Positions 45,252 through 56,539 of a stretch of 64,000 nt of DNA are shown in pieces (position 1 is the stretch's first letter; each line of letters starts with the position of its first letter). Both the position numbers and the translations under genes were made by a program. The notes under the pieces are model-generated. The model saw only the letters and a program-made list of their open reading frames with translations. It ran no database searches and was not told the DNA's origin. The stretch is from contig NC_134087.1 in the NCBI RefSeq assembly GCF_000715075.1, forward strand, positions 159,699,436 through 159,763,435, read 5' to 3'. This stretch comes from Nicotiana tabacum. Its lineage: Eukaryota > Streptophyta > Magnoliopsida > Solanales > Solanaceae.

Positions 45252-46735
45252 CAAATGAACTATTTCCTTTTTAGTTTCACCCGACCCCTAACCCTAGTCT
45301 CATAATTCAGAGACAGCCACCCTCAAACTCTCTCATTTCCAAATTCTCTCTCAACTCACCCTAACCTTAATCGTCGTCACCGGTGAGAACCTCCTTCCTA
45401 TGGTGTTTTCGTGCCTTCTCCGACCACCCCTGGTCTCCTATACTCCATGGATCTTCGACTTCATGAGTCCTTGAGAAGATCTCAAGGAAAGCCAGCCTGC
45501 TCCAGTTTGAAACTCATTTACTGGCCTGTCTCCGGCCATTTTCGTTTGTAAGAAAGGATTTCCTCTTTTTTTTTGTTGTTTGAATCCATGAGTTTTTAAC
45601 CGATTCTCTTCATCTCTACTATTTTTTGAAAACCTTTGTTTGCTACTGTTTGATTCTTCTCAGATCTTTATATATCTGAGGTGATTCGAGTATTATTAAC
45701 TGTTTTCTTTTAAAAATCTCTTGCTTTAACTAACTATTTCGATTTTAGTAATTCTTTTCTAAAACTAGGGTTTCTAGGAGTTCTTTTACGCATGTTCTAA
45801 CTGATTTCGTTATGATTAAACTTTTTCCCTTGTTTGTTTTGACCAATTTTGTGCTCTTACTGTTTTTAACTTGACGCTGTTAAAAGCCCTATTTTTTAAA
45901 GATTTTCTTTACTTTGTTTATATGAATGTTAGCATGATTTTCCTTACTTTGCTTCTATGAGGGTTAGCATGCTTTCTTTACTTTGTTTCTATGTGTTAGC
46001 CTGCTTACTTGAAGTCCTGTGATTACCCTGCTTCGAATATGTTTTCCTGAATCCCTAGCCTACTTTTGTCGCTTCTGTGTGATTATGCTCACTTTGTTCG
46101 TTCATCTCTTGCTTCTTTCTGTGACTATGCTTCGAATATGTTTTCTTGCTATGTCTGTGGACCTCCTCTATTTATATGTTGAAAGTGTAGAGTCATGACT
46201 CCCTTTTGATCGATTCTGGTTTCCTTAATTGATGGTGATTGAAATTTTTCTTTCAAAACCCTAAAAGTTTTGCCCCGTCTGTTAAGTTGACTGATTTCCT
46301 TACCATATTTGCTATGATACTTATTTCTACTGAATTGTGTCCTTAATCAAGGATTTATGAATTTGGTCCTAATCGACTACTCTATGCTACTGAATCTCGA
46401 CTCCTACCTTTCCACTTAATTTGATTAGTTGCTTGCCTTAATTAATTTTCCATTGCCTTGTCTGCATTGCTACTTAATTTTTACTGATTGTTTCCTTAGT
46501 TTAAAAACTTTCTGAACCTAGCCTTAATTACCTACTCTATACAGGTACTATTTTGAAATCATTCCTTATTTGTTATACTCCAGCCATGTATGATTTCTTT
46601 CCTTACTTGCCACCTGCTCTTTACAGTTTACATTGACTCCCTTTATTAAAGGGAGATTCGAACCAATTTTTATACTGAGTTCTATAAATACTGAAGAATT
46701 GATTCTTGCCTTATTTTTAACCAGTTTTCAAACTA

Positions 46736-46745
46736 CTATATAAAT
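46736..46745 (+). promoter_or_regulatory. TATA box of the Tat 5' LTR
   Basis: CTATATAAAT is followed 20-40 bp later by a pyrimidine/ACAC-rich segment likely to hold the transcription start. The identical string occurs at 61781-61790 in the 3' LTR. Confidence 0.65.
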
Positions 46746-49447
46746 GACTCTCTTCTGCAGTCTTAACACACGAACATAGTTCAGAATACACACATACGTT
46801 CAAACTCTCTTCTTTCTTTACTACTTGTGCTAACTATTGGCCTAGACGGCTGAAAGCCAAGGCTAGATAGTGGAGTTGCACCTATTTTTACATTCTTCAT
46901 TCTTCTTCTTTAACTGGTATGTCTCTAGTTTAAATTTGAAACTCAACTTTATGTGTTCCGTGCCTATACATCCATGCTTGTTCCTGTACTAGTTATTCAA
47001 TTTGTTTCTATGTTTGCTGTTAAGCATGTCTAAATTCTGCCTTATGTGTAATCATCATATCAGACTTTACTTAGTTCTTTGATACTTGTCCAGCATGTTC
47101 ACTTAGTTCCCTTATCCCTCCCTTAACTGGTATGACCATGTAGTTACTTAGTCTTCTAGTGCATTCTATTGGCCCTAATGGTATGCCAAATTTTGTTCAA
47201 CAAAACTCTTGTCTCCAACATGATCCTGCTGCGTTCTTCCCTATGTTTTAAATGTTTGTTACCATGACTGATTTGTTCAGTAGACTCATAGTTGTTCTAT
47301 ATATTTGTTGTGTCAAATGTTTCCCTATTTATGTGGTTTCAAACCTATATGTTCCCAATCCTTTCCCCCATGTTTGTAAGTCTGCTTGTCAAGTAAATCT
47401 GGGTATTCTATGGTTAATTGGGTTGTTTGCTGAGTATGCTTTTCTCAAAGAATGATTTCAAAATTGATAACTCCTAGTATCTTTAAAAACTATTTCTAAA
47501 CCTTTTCACTTCTAAACTGCTTTACTAAGTCTTTCGTCACTATGACAAGCACTCTCACCTTACTCTTAGACCACTAAGTTCTGCCCCTTTTGTGTGAGCC
47601 TTGCCTTGGGACTCTTGAGCTCTCTCTAAACTTGGACACATGAAAGCTGGTCTTTCCATACTCCACTTACTCTGTCTTGGCTATAAAATCTGGGTGTGAG
47701 CACTGCCTGGGATCCCTTGAGGTCCTTAGAGAACTCTGACACACCCAGATATGAGGAAAAGCTTTGAACAATCTTGGAATTTGAGGTAATTTATTACATA
47801 ACTCAGAGAGGAAGTCTTAATTAGGTGTTGGAAATCTGGGCCTGTTTTTAGACTCTCTATAGTGTAACTTATGCCTTTCTTTTCTACTTATGTAATTCAT
47901 TTCAGTATTGGTCTGTAACAATCTATTGTAAACAAGTATTGGGGCTGGCTAGTGAAAAGGGGAGGGTAGTTATGTATGTTGTCAACATCAATGAGTAGAA
48001 ACCATGTCTTAGGTTTACATTTCCTATATGTGCATTATCAACCCATTTAAAGCATGTCATGCATTAGATACCATGTTCTTAGGTTTACTATTTCAGCATC
48101 TCATTTGACATCACTTTTCCACTTAGAAATTCTGTTTTAGGCTAAATAACAACATTAACATAAAATGTTGCTCCTGCACTTGGAAACCATGCTCTAGGAA
48201 TTCTGCATATTCTGCAATCATTCTGCATTTTTCATATGTGCATGTTAGATACCCTGTTTTAGGAACTTGCTCAGTCACACCTAGTTAAATCAATAATACA
48301 TGAAAAAGGACATAAAACAGTCTCATGTTTGATTATCTTGTTTGGGTAAAACTGGTCACAATCCCTGCATGTTTTTTTGAAACATTTAGAACAACATGTT
48401 TTAGGTGAAAACAACTTCCAAGCTGTTTCAATAATTCTGCTAACTGCTGCATATTATTTTACGCCTAGGCAAGCCTTAGGTAATAAACTTAAATAAAAAT
48501 CAGAACCGCTTTTGTGATTAATGTTTTACTGTCAACATATTAAAATCAGTAGACAAGCCTGATTAGGACTTCCAATTTGAGTTATGTTATAAATATGACT
48601 CTACTGTTATCACTTAGATACCATGCTTAGGATCTGAACTCAGACCTTAATTGTGTATGAGTCATGTTGTTTATGTGTATTGTGTGTGGAGGTATATCTG
48701 AGTCTTTCATTTATTTTCCATGCTCCCCTTAATTGAAGTCCTACTTGTTTATTGTATGTCGCCTTAGTATTTTACCTTTAAACTTGAGGGTCTGCCTAGA
48801 ACCCCCCCCCCTTTTATAGGATAAGAGTCCTAAATTCTTCCGGGACTAATAGGAAGGGACGGGTAACGGCATGCAATAGGGGTCGAGACCAACCCTCGCT
48901 TTAATTACCTTCACGGGGCGGAAAAGGGTAGATATGGACATGATGACTGGTGCGTTAATACCACGTGTATCCCCTCTTTGAGGAGTGTCATACCGGGTAT
49001 TGCATTGATGTGATCCATATTATAAACAAACCTAGGACACCCCTCTTTACATTCCCAAATATGTTTAGATTGTAATTCTTTTTAGAATCTTGCTTCTTCA
49101 TTAATTGCTTCTCAAACACCTATGTATTTAAACTTAAATCCCGTACTATTTGAGCCATACTTGTTTATTTGCTAATTGTACAAATTCACACAAAACTGTT
49201 TGGCCGGGAACCACACTAGTGGATCCTGAGGGGTGCCTAACACCTTCCCCTTAGGATAATTTCAAACCCTTACCCTGTCTCTGGTTACCAAACGTAGTTA
49301 TAAATAAACCCTATAGGTTCCCTAACGCACCTTAAATCGTTAGGTGGCGACTCTCCAAAAATGCAAACCCCCTTTACAAAAGGAAAGATTTGTCCCAACC
49401 AAAATATCATAAACCCTATTTCGCGAGAAAAAGGTGGCACGACAGCA

Positions 49448-49465
49448 TGGCGACTCTGCTGGGGA
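49448..49465 (+). other. Primer-binding site (tRNA-Arg-like)
   Basis: TGGCGACTCTGCTGGGGA lies directly after the LTR end. It resembles the tRNA-Arg-complementary PBS reported for Ogre/Tat elements, with one likely C-to-T change. Confidence 0.82.
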
Positions 49466-50140
49466 TATTTAGGCTTTTACCATTTTATACCATTTTTGTG
49501 AATTTGTACCCCCCCCCCCTATGTGCAATTATTTGTTTAATTCCTTTAAGCGTTTAATTTCTTCTTCAAAAGCAAAACTGACATATATTTCTTGTTTCCT
49601 TCCTTTATAGCTGCTTTAAATTATGAAACTGTTGTATTTATCGCTTTCTTAACGTACAAATACATGTCAACATGCTTTTAATTATTGCATAATCATGTTC
49701 AACATCATACTCCACTCGTGACAAACAAATACTATAGTAACGCTTGATGAGTGGTTGCGCCCTTCCTATATCATTACCCCCTAAATTCGGAAAGGCTTAT
49801 TTGCGGTAAAACTAGTCGATCAACGGTGCAGTCGACAGTTTCGTGTCTTCCCCCTTGAGTTGTCCGCTCAGGGATACCAGTCTAAAACCCCATAGAAGTC
49901 TTACTCTGTTTAAATTATGCATGCATCATGGTCAAACCTAGTTGGATCAGTTATGTTGTCCACGTAATGATCCTTTAAGATAAGACTTATCCAAAGTCCA
50001 TCGGGTTTTTCATAATCCCAATGGACGCAACCATGTTTTGTGCATTAATTTGGAGAACTAAATGTCGATGTGCTGATCATAAATGTATAAATAGTCAAGT
50101 TCGGTGAGGGTAGGGTCTAACCCTTTTTGTTTTGCAGAAA

Positions 50141-50461
50141 ATGAGGCACGAGGTCCCCATTTTCGATATGGTTAGCACGCTCCCACTCTTGCTATACTGG
50201 TAGAGGAGTCTTCCATCAAATGACCAAATCAATGAGTGGAAAGAGTGTGCTGCCAAAGCTAGCAAAAAGTTGGAATATCTGGAATACAGTCTGCTGGAAT
50301 TGGAAGAAAAAGTGAGGAAGAGAGTCGTTGACTTCCAGAACACTGAGGGAAACGAAGGAGAACACCTGGCAAAGGCATTTTTACTGGTGAACTTGCGCGA
50401 ACTAGAGGATTTGATCGACGAGAGAATTCAACCTGAGGAAGGTCCTTCTAAGGCCAAATAG
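50141..50461 (+). pseudogene. Leader ORF upstream of gag in the Tat element (coiled-coil-like)
   Basis: ATG at 50141 opens MRHEVPIFDMVSTLPLLLYW, then TAG at 50201, and the same frame continues through NEWKECAAKASKKLEYLEYS and LLELEEKVRKRVVDFQ to TAG at 50459. The Glu/Lys/Leu pattern suggests a coiled coil. An extra ORF between PBS and gag is known for Ogre-type elements; its function is not established. A CTTTTTGTTTTGCAG acceptor-like tract just precedes the ATG. No homology was recognised with certainty. Confidence 0.5.
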
Positions 50462-50839
50462 ATTAGGTTTACTCGCTTTCCAAATGTAATAAGGCCAAGT
50501 GCCAGTAGTGACTTATTATTATCTTAGTATCGTTTTGGGATTCGTCTATTTTTATATTATGAAATGAAGCATTTATTGGCATTTGAAGTTCTCCAAATCT
50601 ATTTGTCGCTAGGCCTACCTCAGGTACAAAGAAGTTCCCAAATTAGGACACGCTTTACATTCCCGCACTATGTGTTTAAATATGCAATACTTTTCATAAT
50701 CCTCACTAACTTGATTACCTTTTGTTTTTATTATTCCCCCTCCCCAAAGGTTAGTTCGTGCACTCTGACATTTTTATCTTATTTCACAAGATCCAGGGGC
50801 CCTCCGCCCACTCCTACTCTTAGTACCATTAAAGGCAAG

Positions 50840-52510
50840 GACAGTGGCAAGAATAAAATGGAAGATTTAAACAACATCAGGAAGGAGAACACAGCTGAAC
50901 GGGTAGAGGCCACTGATGGCCAAGGTATTCGAGTTCCTAACGATAATGTGTCACAACTTGAATAGAAACTGTTGAAATTCCAGGAATAGCTCGATCAGGT
51001 TCGAAATCTGGCAGACCTGTCATTTTCCCTCAACACCCCAGATATCAACTTCCCCAATGCTCAAAACCCTACACCTCCTTAAAATATCCCAAAACAGCAG
51101 AATCATCCGCGCCTCATCATCACGCTGCTCCACCAAAGAACAAATGCAACACCTACCATATCCCAAACAATACTCCACTACTCATCCCAGAACCTCAGAA
51201 CTCCACAAACAACCATTTCCACACCCATACACTAGGCCACCATAACACTCCTATCTGCGTGGAGACCATGCTACACTCCACCCAACCTATCTCATGCACA
51301 CCTGAGTCTGATGAAAAGGATCTGCTTATCAGGAACTTGGCCGAGGAACTTAAGAAACTGACCAGCCGAATTCAGGGCGTTGAGGGAAACACAGGAATCG
51401 GGGGGCTGAACTATGAGGTCCTTTGTATATAGCCTGATGTCGAACTGTCTGAGGGCTACAAACCTCCTAAGTTTGAAATGTTTGATGGTACGAGTGATCC
51501 AAGGGTCCATCTGAGGACATATTGCGACAAGTTGGTTGGAGTAGGGAAGGATGAAAGGATCTGCATGAAGCTGTTAATGAGGAGTTTGAAGGGAGATGCA
51601 TTATCTTGGTACATCATCCAAGATCCCAAGAAGTGGTCAAGCTGGGTAGGCATGGAATCTAACTTTATGGGCAGATTCAGGTTTAATAAAGAGAATGCAC
51701 CAGACGTGTTCTATATCCAGAATTTGGAGAAGAAGCCCATGGAGACATTTCGCGAGTATGCTACTCGCTGGAGGTTCGAAGCTACTAAGGTCAGACCCGC
51801 CTTAGAAGAGGAGCAAATGAACAAGTTCTTTGTCCGGGCTCAGGACCCGCAGTAGTATGAACAATTGATGATGATTGAGAGCCACAAGTTCTCCGACATT
51901 ATCAAACTAGGTGAAAGAATTGAAGAATGTATTAAAAGTGGTATGGTTACAAACTTCGAAGCCTTGCAAGCTACGAATAAGGCTTTACAGTCCGGTGGTG
52001 TCTCCAAGAAAAGGGACGTAGGGGCCATGATGGTTGCACAAAGGACCAAGTCTCCCCTTAAATACCAAGCTTACCCAACACCTCTACTCACATACCAGCC
52101 GACCCTAAATCACCAAACACCCTCGTACTAAGCTCCGCCACCAACTTATCAGTCACCTCCACCTCCTACATATCAACCTACCTCACCCAGATACTCCCAA
52201 CCCGCTCATGTCTAATAAACTTATAATGCTCAACCATCCCATTATCAATCACCCCCTGCACCCCAAAATTTCCCTAGACCCCGACCTAATTTTGATCGTA
52301 GACCTCCAAAATAATATACAGCCATCGTTGAACCGATCAACTAGCTGTATGAAAGGCTCAAAGCTACTTGTTATGTCACCCCCATCCCTGCTGCAACCCC
52401 TGAGAATCCTTCTCAGTGGGTTAACCCAAACAAGTCCTGTGCATACCACTCCGGCATGAAAGGGCACACCATCGATGAGTGCCGCTCCTTGAAAGACAAG
52501 ATATAGTCTT
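50840..52510 (+). pseudogene. gag of the Tat element (decayed)
   Basis: The N-terminal part (50840-51460) is badly broken, with the coiled-coil stretch FQE(stop)LDQVRNLADLSFSLNT near 50975-51040. The core is well preserved from 51466: PKFEMFDGTSDPRVHLRTYC, LKGDALSWYI, FMGRFRFNKENAPDVFYIQN, ETFREYATRWR, RPALEEEQMNKFFVRAQDPQ, then TAG at 51853 where Gln is expected, and KFSDIIKLGERIEECIKSGM. The Pro/Tyr/Gln-rich hinge follows (52050-52320). A zinc-finger-like CAYHSGMKGHTIDEC lies near 52440-52485. The frame breaks at about 52500. Confidence 0.85.
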
Positions 52511-54150
52511 GATTGATAACAAGATCAATGTGGCAAAGGAACCTGCTCCAAACATCTGCAACAACCCTTTGCCAGACCATAAGGGTGGAGGTATCCACAT
52601 GATTGAAGTAGAAGATGACTGGGATCCCGAGGGATCAATCGGGTTGATCGTAGAAGGTGACGACCCGAAGAAAACGACAATTACTCTCAATCCAATCATA
52701 GTCCAGATCCAACCGTTGGAGAACGTTGAGGTGAATATGTCTATACCTCTTGAGTTTGAAGCAGTGCCACCCGCAAAGACACCGGTACCAATTGAGGTTG
52801 AATTCGAGTCTCCAGCAAATGCACCCATACTATTTGAGGTTGCAGTCTTGCCATACAAGGCACATGTTCCGTTCGAAGTAAGGATAGTCGCGCCAGTCCT
52901 AGTAGTGATGTCTACATTCTATACAAATGTTGTACCCTAGGACTACACAGCCGAGGCGAGAAGGAAGGGCAAGGTCAGGATTGAAGAAACTGTCGCAGCA
53001 TAGGGTATGACAAGAACTGGTAGAGTCTATACCCCTGAACATCTAGCTGAATCACGGAAGCAGGCCTCCAATCGGCCGCCCCTCATTAAGACAGGTTCGA
53101 ATGACCTTTGGAGGAAAATACATGCCAAAGAATATTCGGTCATTGACCAGTTAAACAAGACGCCATCGCAATATCCATTCTCTCCTTGCTGCAAAATTTT
53201 GAGACGCATAAGAATACTTTGTTAAAGATGCTAAATGAAGCGTACGTACCAAGTAACATCACTAGCGGGGAAGTGGCTAATATGGTAGGACAAGTGCTGG
53301 AAAGCCATAAGATCACCTTTTATGAGGACGAACTGCCACCTAAAGGGCTGGGGCACAACAAAGCACTGCACATCACCGTGCAATGTGAAGATTACTTCAT
53401 CACCAGAATCCTGATCGATGAAGGTTCCAGTCTCAACATTTGTCCGCTGGTAACACTCAAGAAGTTGGGTAAAGGGCTGCATGAGATAAAGTATGGAGCA
53501 ATCAATGTGAAAGCCTTCGATGGTTCTTAGAGGTCCACCATTGGTAAGATTAGTCTATGCTTGCAGATGGGACCAACCTGGTTCGATGTCGATTTCCAAG
53601 TAATAAATGTACCAGCATCTTACAACTTGCTGCTGGGATAGCCATGGATTCATGCTGCTGGGGCTGTAGCATCAACGCTGCATCAGGCAGTAAAGTTCGA
53701 ATGGAATCACCAGGAAGTGATCATTTACGGCGACGGTAGCAACCCTATATACAGTCGCCAGACCATTCCGGCGATCAAGGGAAGAAGGAAACTGGGTGGA
53801 GAAACTTACCACCACATTGAACGAGTCAATTCTATCGACAAAGACAAATGGTGGGATAGTAAAATCGAGAGTATATTGAGTTGGAGTGGGTACGAACCCG
53901 GCAAAACGCTCGGCAAGAACCTCCAAGAAATCTCTAAACCCATAAAACTCAAGAAACATGGCACTACCTTCGGTTTGGGATAGGAATACACCTGGGAAGA
54001 ATTCAATAACTGGTCGCCACCATGGCGCGGTCCTTACTACCCACTAGAGCGGCCAATACCGCATCTGAAGCAGACCTTCCAACAGGCTGACATTATTTAC
54101 GGGTCAGATAAAGAAGAAGCACTTGCAGCAGTGAAGAACTTTTTCTAGAG
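52511..54150 (+). pseudogene. Protease and G-patch region of the Tat element
   Basis: An acidic linker (MIEVEDDWDPEGSIGLI near 52600) and a Pro/Glu-rich stretch lead to the protease core: YFITRILIDEGSSLNICPL near 53395-53450 keeps the catalytic Asp in an Asp-x-Gly-Ser loop. VINVPASYNLLLG near 53600-53640 is the C-terminal strand, followed by a stop. A G-patch-like block follows at 53870-53982: LSWSGYEPGKTLGKNLQEIS ... GTTFGLG, then a stop. In-frame stops occur at 52938, 53003, 53528, 53639, 53981 and 54146. G-patches next to the protease are known in some retroelements; here the assignment rests on the spaced glycines. Confidence 0.78.
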
Positions 54151-54535
54151 GACAGTGATATGGACTGTTGCATTATTCTCGAGGAGGAGAGGGAGAAAGG
54201 CCCTTTCATACAGGCTGTGAGCAGAGGTTCACATCTCAAGAATTGGATCATTAAAACAACCAAAACCCGACGAGCCTTGGGGTAGCAAGGCTAAAACAAG
54301 CATTATTCACTGTTTTATTTACTAAATGATTTTCTTTTCGCATTTTTTCAATTCCCGCAATAAGATCTTCGATGTTCAAAACAGTTATTCAATTTATCAA
54401 AAGCATTTTTGATTTTTCTTATGAAATAATATTGCTATCGTTTTCTCTCCTTGCTTTATCAATACATCATTACTATTACTTGTCTTGATGAACCAATGAC
54501 TGTGACATGCAATAAAATAATGTAACAAACGAACA
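54151..54535 (+). other. Non-coding gap between protease and RT frames of the Tat element
   Basis: AT-rich and stop-filled between the protease/G-patch frame and the RT frame. Ogre elements are known to have an intron near this boundary, but no clear donor-acceptor pair could be chosen here. Reading resumes with an acidic stretch, SEEDDILDEIVKEVENFENR-like, near 54540. Confidence 0.4.
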
Positions 54536-55560
54536 TAGATTCAGAAGAAGATGACATACTTGATGAGATTGTCAAAGAAGTTGAGAACTTTGAGAACAGA
54601 CCTAAGTCTAACCTGGACGAGACCGAGATTGTCAACCTGGGAGATGCAGAAAACATCAAGGAAACACGAATCAGCATTCACCTATCGCCATCAGAGAATA
54701 AAGAATACATAGAATTTCTAAAGGAATATGAGGACATATTCGCCTAGTCGTATGATGACATGACTGGTCTGAGTACGTCTATTGTGGCTCATAAACTGCC
54801 AACCGATCCAATGTGTCCACCGATAAAGCAAAAGCTCAGAAAGTTCAAGCCTGATATGAGTTTGAAAATCAAAGAAGAGGTCACCAAACAGATCAACGCT
54901 AAGGTTCTCAGGGTAGTAGAATACCTGACATGGTTAGCCAACATTGTGCCAGTGCCAAAGAAGGATGGGAAGGTTAGAGTCTGTGTCGACTATCGGGATC
55001 TCAACCGGGCCAGTCTGAAAGACGACTTCCCTTTGCCAAATATACACATCCTGATTGACAATTGCGCCAAACATGAGCTACAGTCATTCGTCGATTGCTT
55101 CACTGGTTATCATCAGATCTGGATAGATGAGGAAGATGCTGAGAAAACAGTTTTCATTATGCCGTGGGGAGTGTACTGTCACAAGATGATACCATTCGGA
55201 CTGAAGAATACAGGAGCCACCTACATGAGGGCCATGACTACCATCTTCTATGATATGATACACAAGGAGATAGAGGTATATGTGGATGATATTATTATCA
55301 AATCCAAGAAGGACACTGACCACAAAGAAGATCTGAGGAAGTTCTTCAATAGACTGCCAACCTGAAACTAAACCCCGCAAAGTGCGCATTTGGGGTTCCT
55401 GCTGGGAAATTGCTTGGGTTTATTGTGAGCCGCCGAGGAATAGAACTAGATCCATCGAAAGTCAAAGCCATTCAAGAACTACCACCGCCAAGGAACAAGA
55501 AGGATGTGATGAGTTTCTTGGAAAGGCTTAATTACATCAGCCGATTCATAGCACAGTCTC
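54536..55560 (+). pseudogene. Reverse transcriptase of the Tat element
   Basis: The frame runs from the acidic linker through LSPSENKEYIEFLKEYEDIF (TAG at 54745, Trp or Gln expected) into RT: VPVPKKDGKVRVCVDYRDLN near 54948-55005, LQSFVDCFTGYHQIWIDEED, and PFGLKNTGATYMRAMTTIF. The catalytic box YVDDIIIKS near 55280 has both aspartates. A frameshift occurs near 55365, and reading continues with LGFIVSRRGIELDPSKVKAI (55412-). Another shift follows near 55560. The fingers, palm and thumb are therefore all present but in two or three frames. Confidence 0.92.
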
Positions 55561-55585
55561 AGTTATCTGTGAGCCAATCTTTAAG

Positions 55586-55990
55586 ATGTTAAAGAAGGAC
55601 GTCGCCGCCAAATGGACCGATGACTGCCAAAAGGCCTTCGACAAAATCAAGGAGTACCTGTCAACACCACCAGTCTTAGTCCCGCCCGAGCCAGGTAGAC
55701 CCTTATTACGCTACCTTGCAGTGTTAGATAGAGCTTTCAGCTGCGTTTTGGGGCAGCACGATGAAATAGGGAGGAAGGAGCAAGCCATTTATTATCTAAG
55801 TAAGACGTTTACCCCGTACGAGGCCCGGTATTCTCTATTGGAACACACCTGTTATGCTTTGACTTGGGTAGCTCAAAAGCTGATACATTACTTATGCGCC
55901 TATACTACATATCTCATATCGAGAATGGATCCCTTGAAGTACATCTTTCAGAAGCCCATGCCCACCGGCAAGCTAGCCAAGTGGTAAATC
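55586..55990 (+). pseudogene. First RNase H (RT-linked) of the Tat element
   Basis: The frame reads LKKDVAAKWTDDCQKAFDKI, PPEPGRPLLRYLAVLDRAFS, EQAIYYLSKTFTPYEARYSL then LEHTCYALTWVAQKLIHYL, up to PTGKLAKW and TAA at 55985 (CAA expected from the family). This is the gypsy-type RNase H joined to RT. The usual first catalytic Asp position reads LDRAFS, and later acidic positions look weakened. A decayed first RNase H is typical in elements that gained a second one. Confidence 0.82.
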
Positions 55991-55993
55991 CTG

Positions 55994-56530
55994 TTGAGTG
56001 AGTTCGACATTGTTTACATAACTCAGAAAGTAGCCAAGGGACAGGCACTAGCAGACCACCTTGCTGAAAACCCCGTGGATGGAGGATACGAATTCTTGAA
56101 AACGTATTTTCCTGATGAAGAGGTATCATTCATAGGAGAAGACATTGCGGAATCCTATGACGGTTGGGGAATGTTCTTCGATGGAGCGGCAAACTTCAAA
56201 GGAGTTGGCATAGGAGCAGTCCTAATATCAGAAACCGATCAGCATTATCCGGTGTCTGCCAAACTCAGGTTCTCCTGCACCAACAATATGGCCGAGTATG
56301 AAGCCTGCATCTTAGGACTCAAAATGGCCATTGACATGAACGTTCAAGAGCTGCTAGTGATTGGAGATTCAGACTTGCTTATACATCAGGTACGAGGAGA
56401 ATGGATGACCAAGAACTCTAAAATACTCCCATATCTGCATCATATACAGGAATTGAGAAGGAGGTTCACGAAGATGAAATTCCAGCATATTCCTAGAATC
56501 TAGAATGAGTTCGCCGATGCATTAGCTACC
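55994..56530 (+). pseudogene. Second, archaeal-type RNase H of the Tat element
   Basis: Follows the first RNase H: GWGMFFDGAANFKGVGIGAV near 56163-56222 (first Asp), CTNNMAEYEACILGLKMAID near 56277-56336 (Glu), LLVIGDSDLLIHQVRGEW near 56350-56403 (second Asp), and NEFADALATLSS near 56504-56539 (last Asp). All four catalytic positions are present. The only break is a TAG (56501) where Gln is expected before NEFAD. A second RNase H of this type between RT and integrase is the published hallmark of plant Tat elements. Confidence 0.9.
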
Positions 56531-56539
56531 TTATCATCT

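Larger units (their letters stand above)
44625..49447 (+). mobile_element. 5' LTR of the Tat/Ogre-type element (about 4.8 kb)
   Basis: Starts TGTTGATACCC and ends GGCACGACAGCA, immediately before the primer site (the end could be 49444 if a 3-base spacer is present). It matches 59674-64000 base for base over most of its length, with small indels. It contains a 12-bp inverted repeat (45225-45251), a TATA box (46736-46745), and C-runs near 48804 and 49508 (the second lies just past the LTR). Confidence 0.93.

Noticed and set aside
47252..47455. A 67-codon frame repeated at 62300-62503
   Set aside because: It occurs twice only because it lies in both LTR copies; no domain and no conservation argument for coding.
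50564..50835. Hydrophobic open frame resembling a membrane protein before gag
   Set aside because: It lies in the AT/pyrimidine-rich leader, has no family match, and joins gag-like residues only at its end, so it is probably read-through of untranslated leader.
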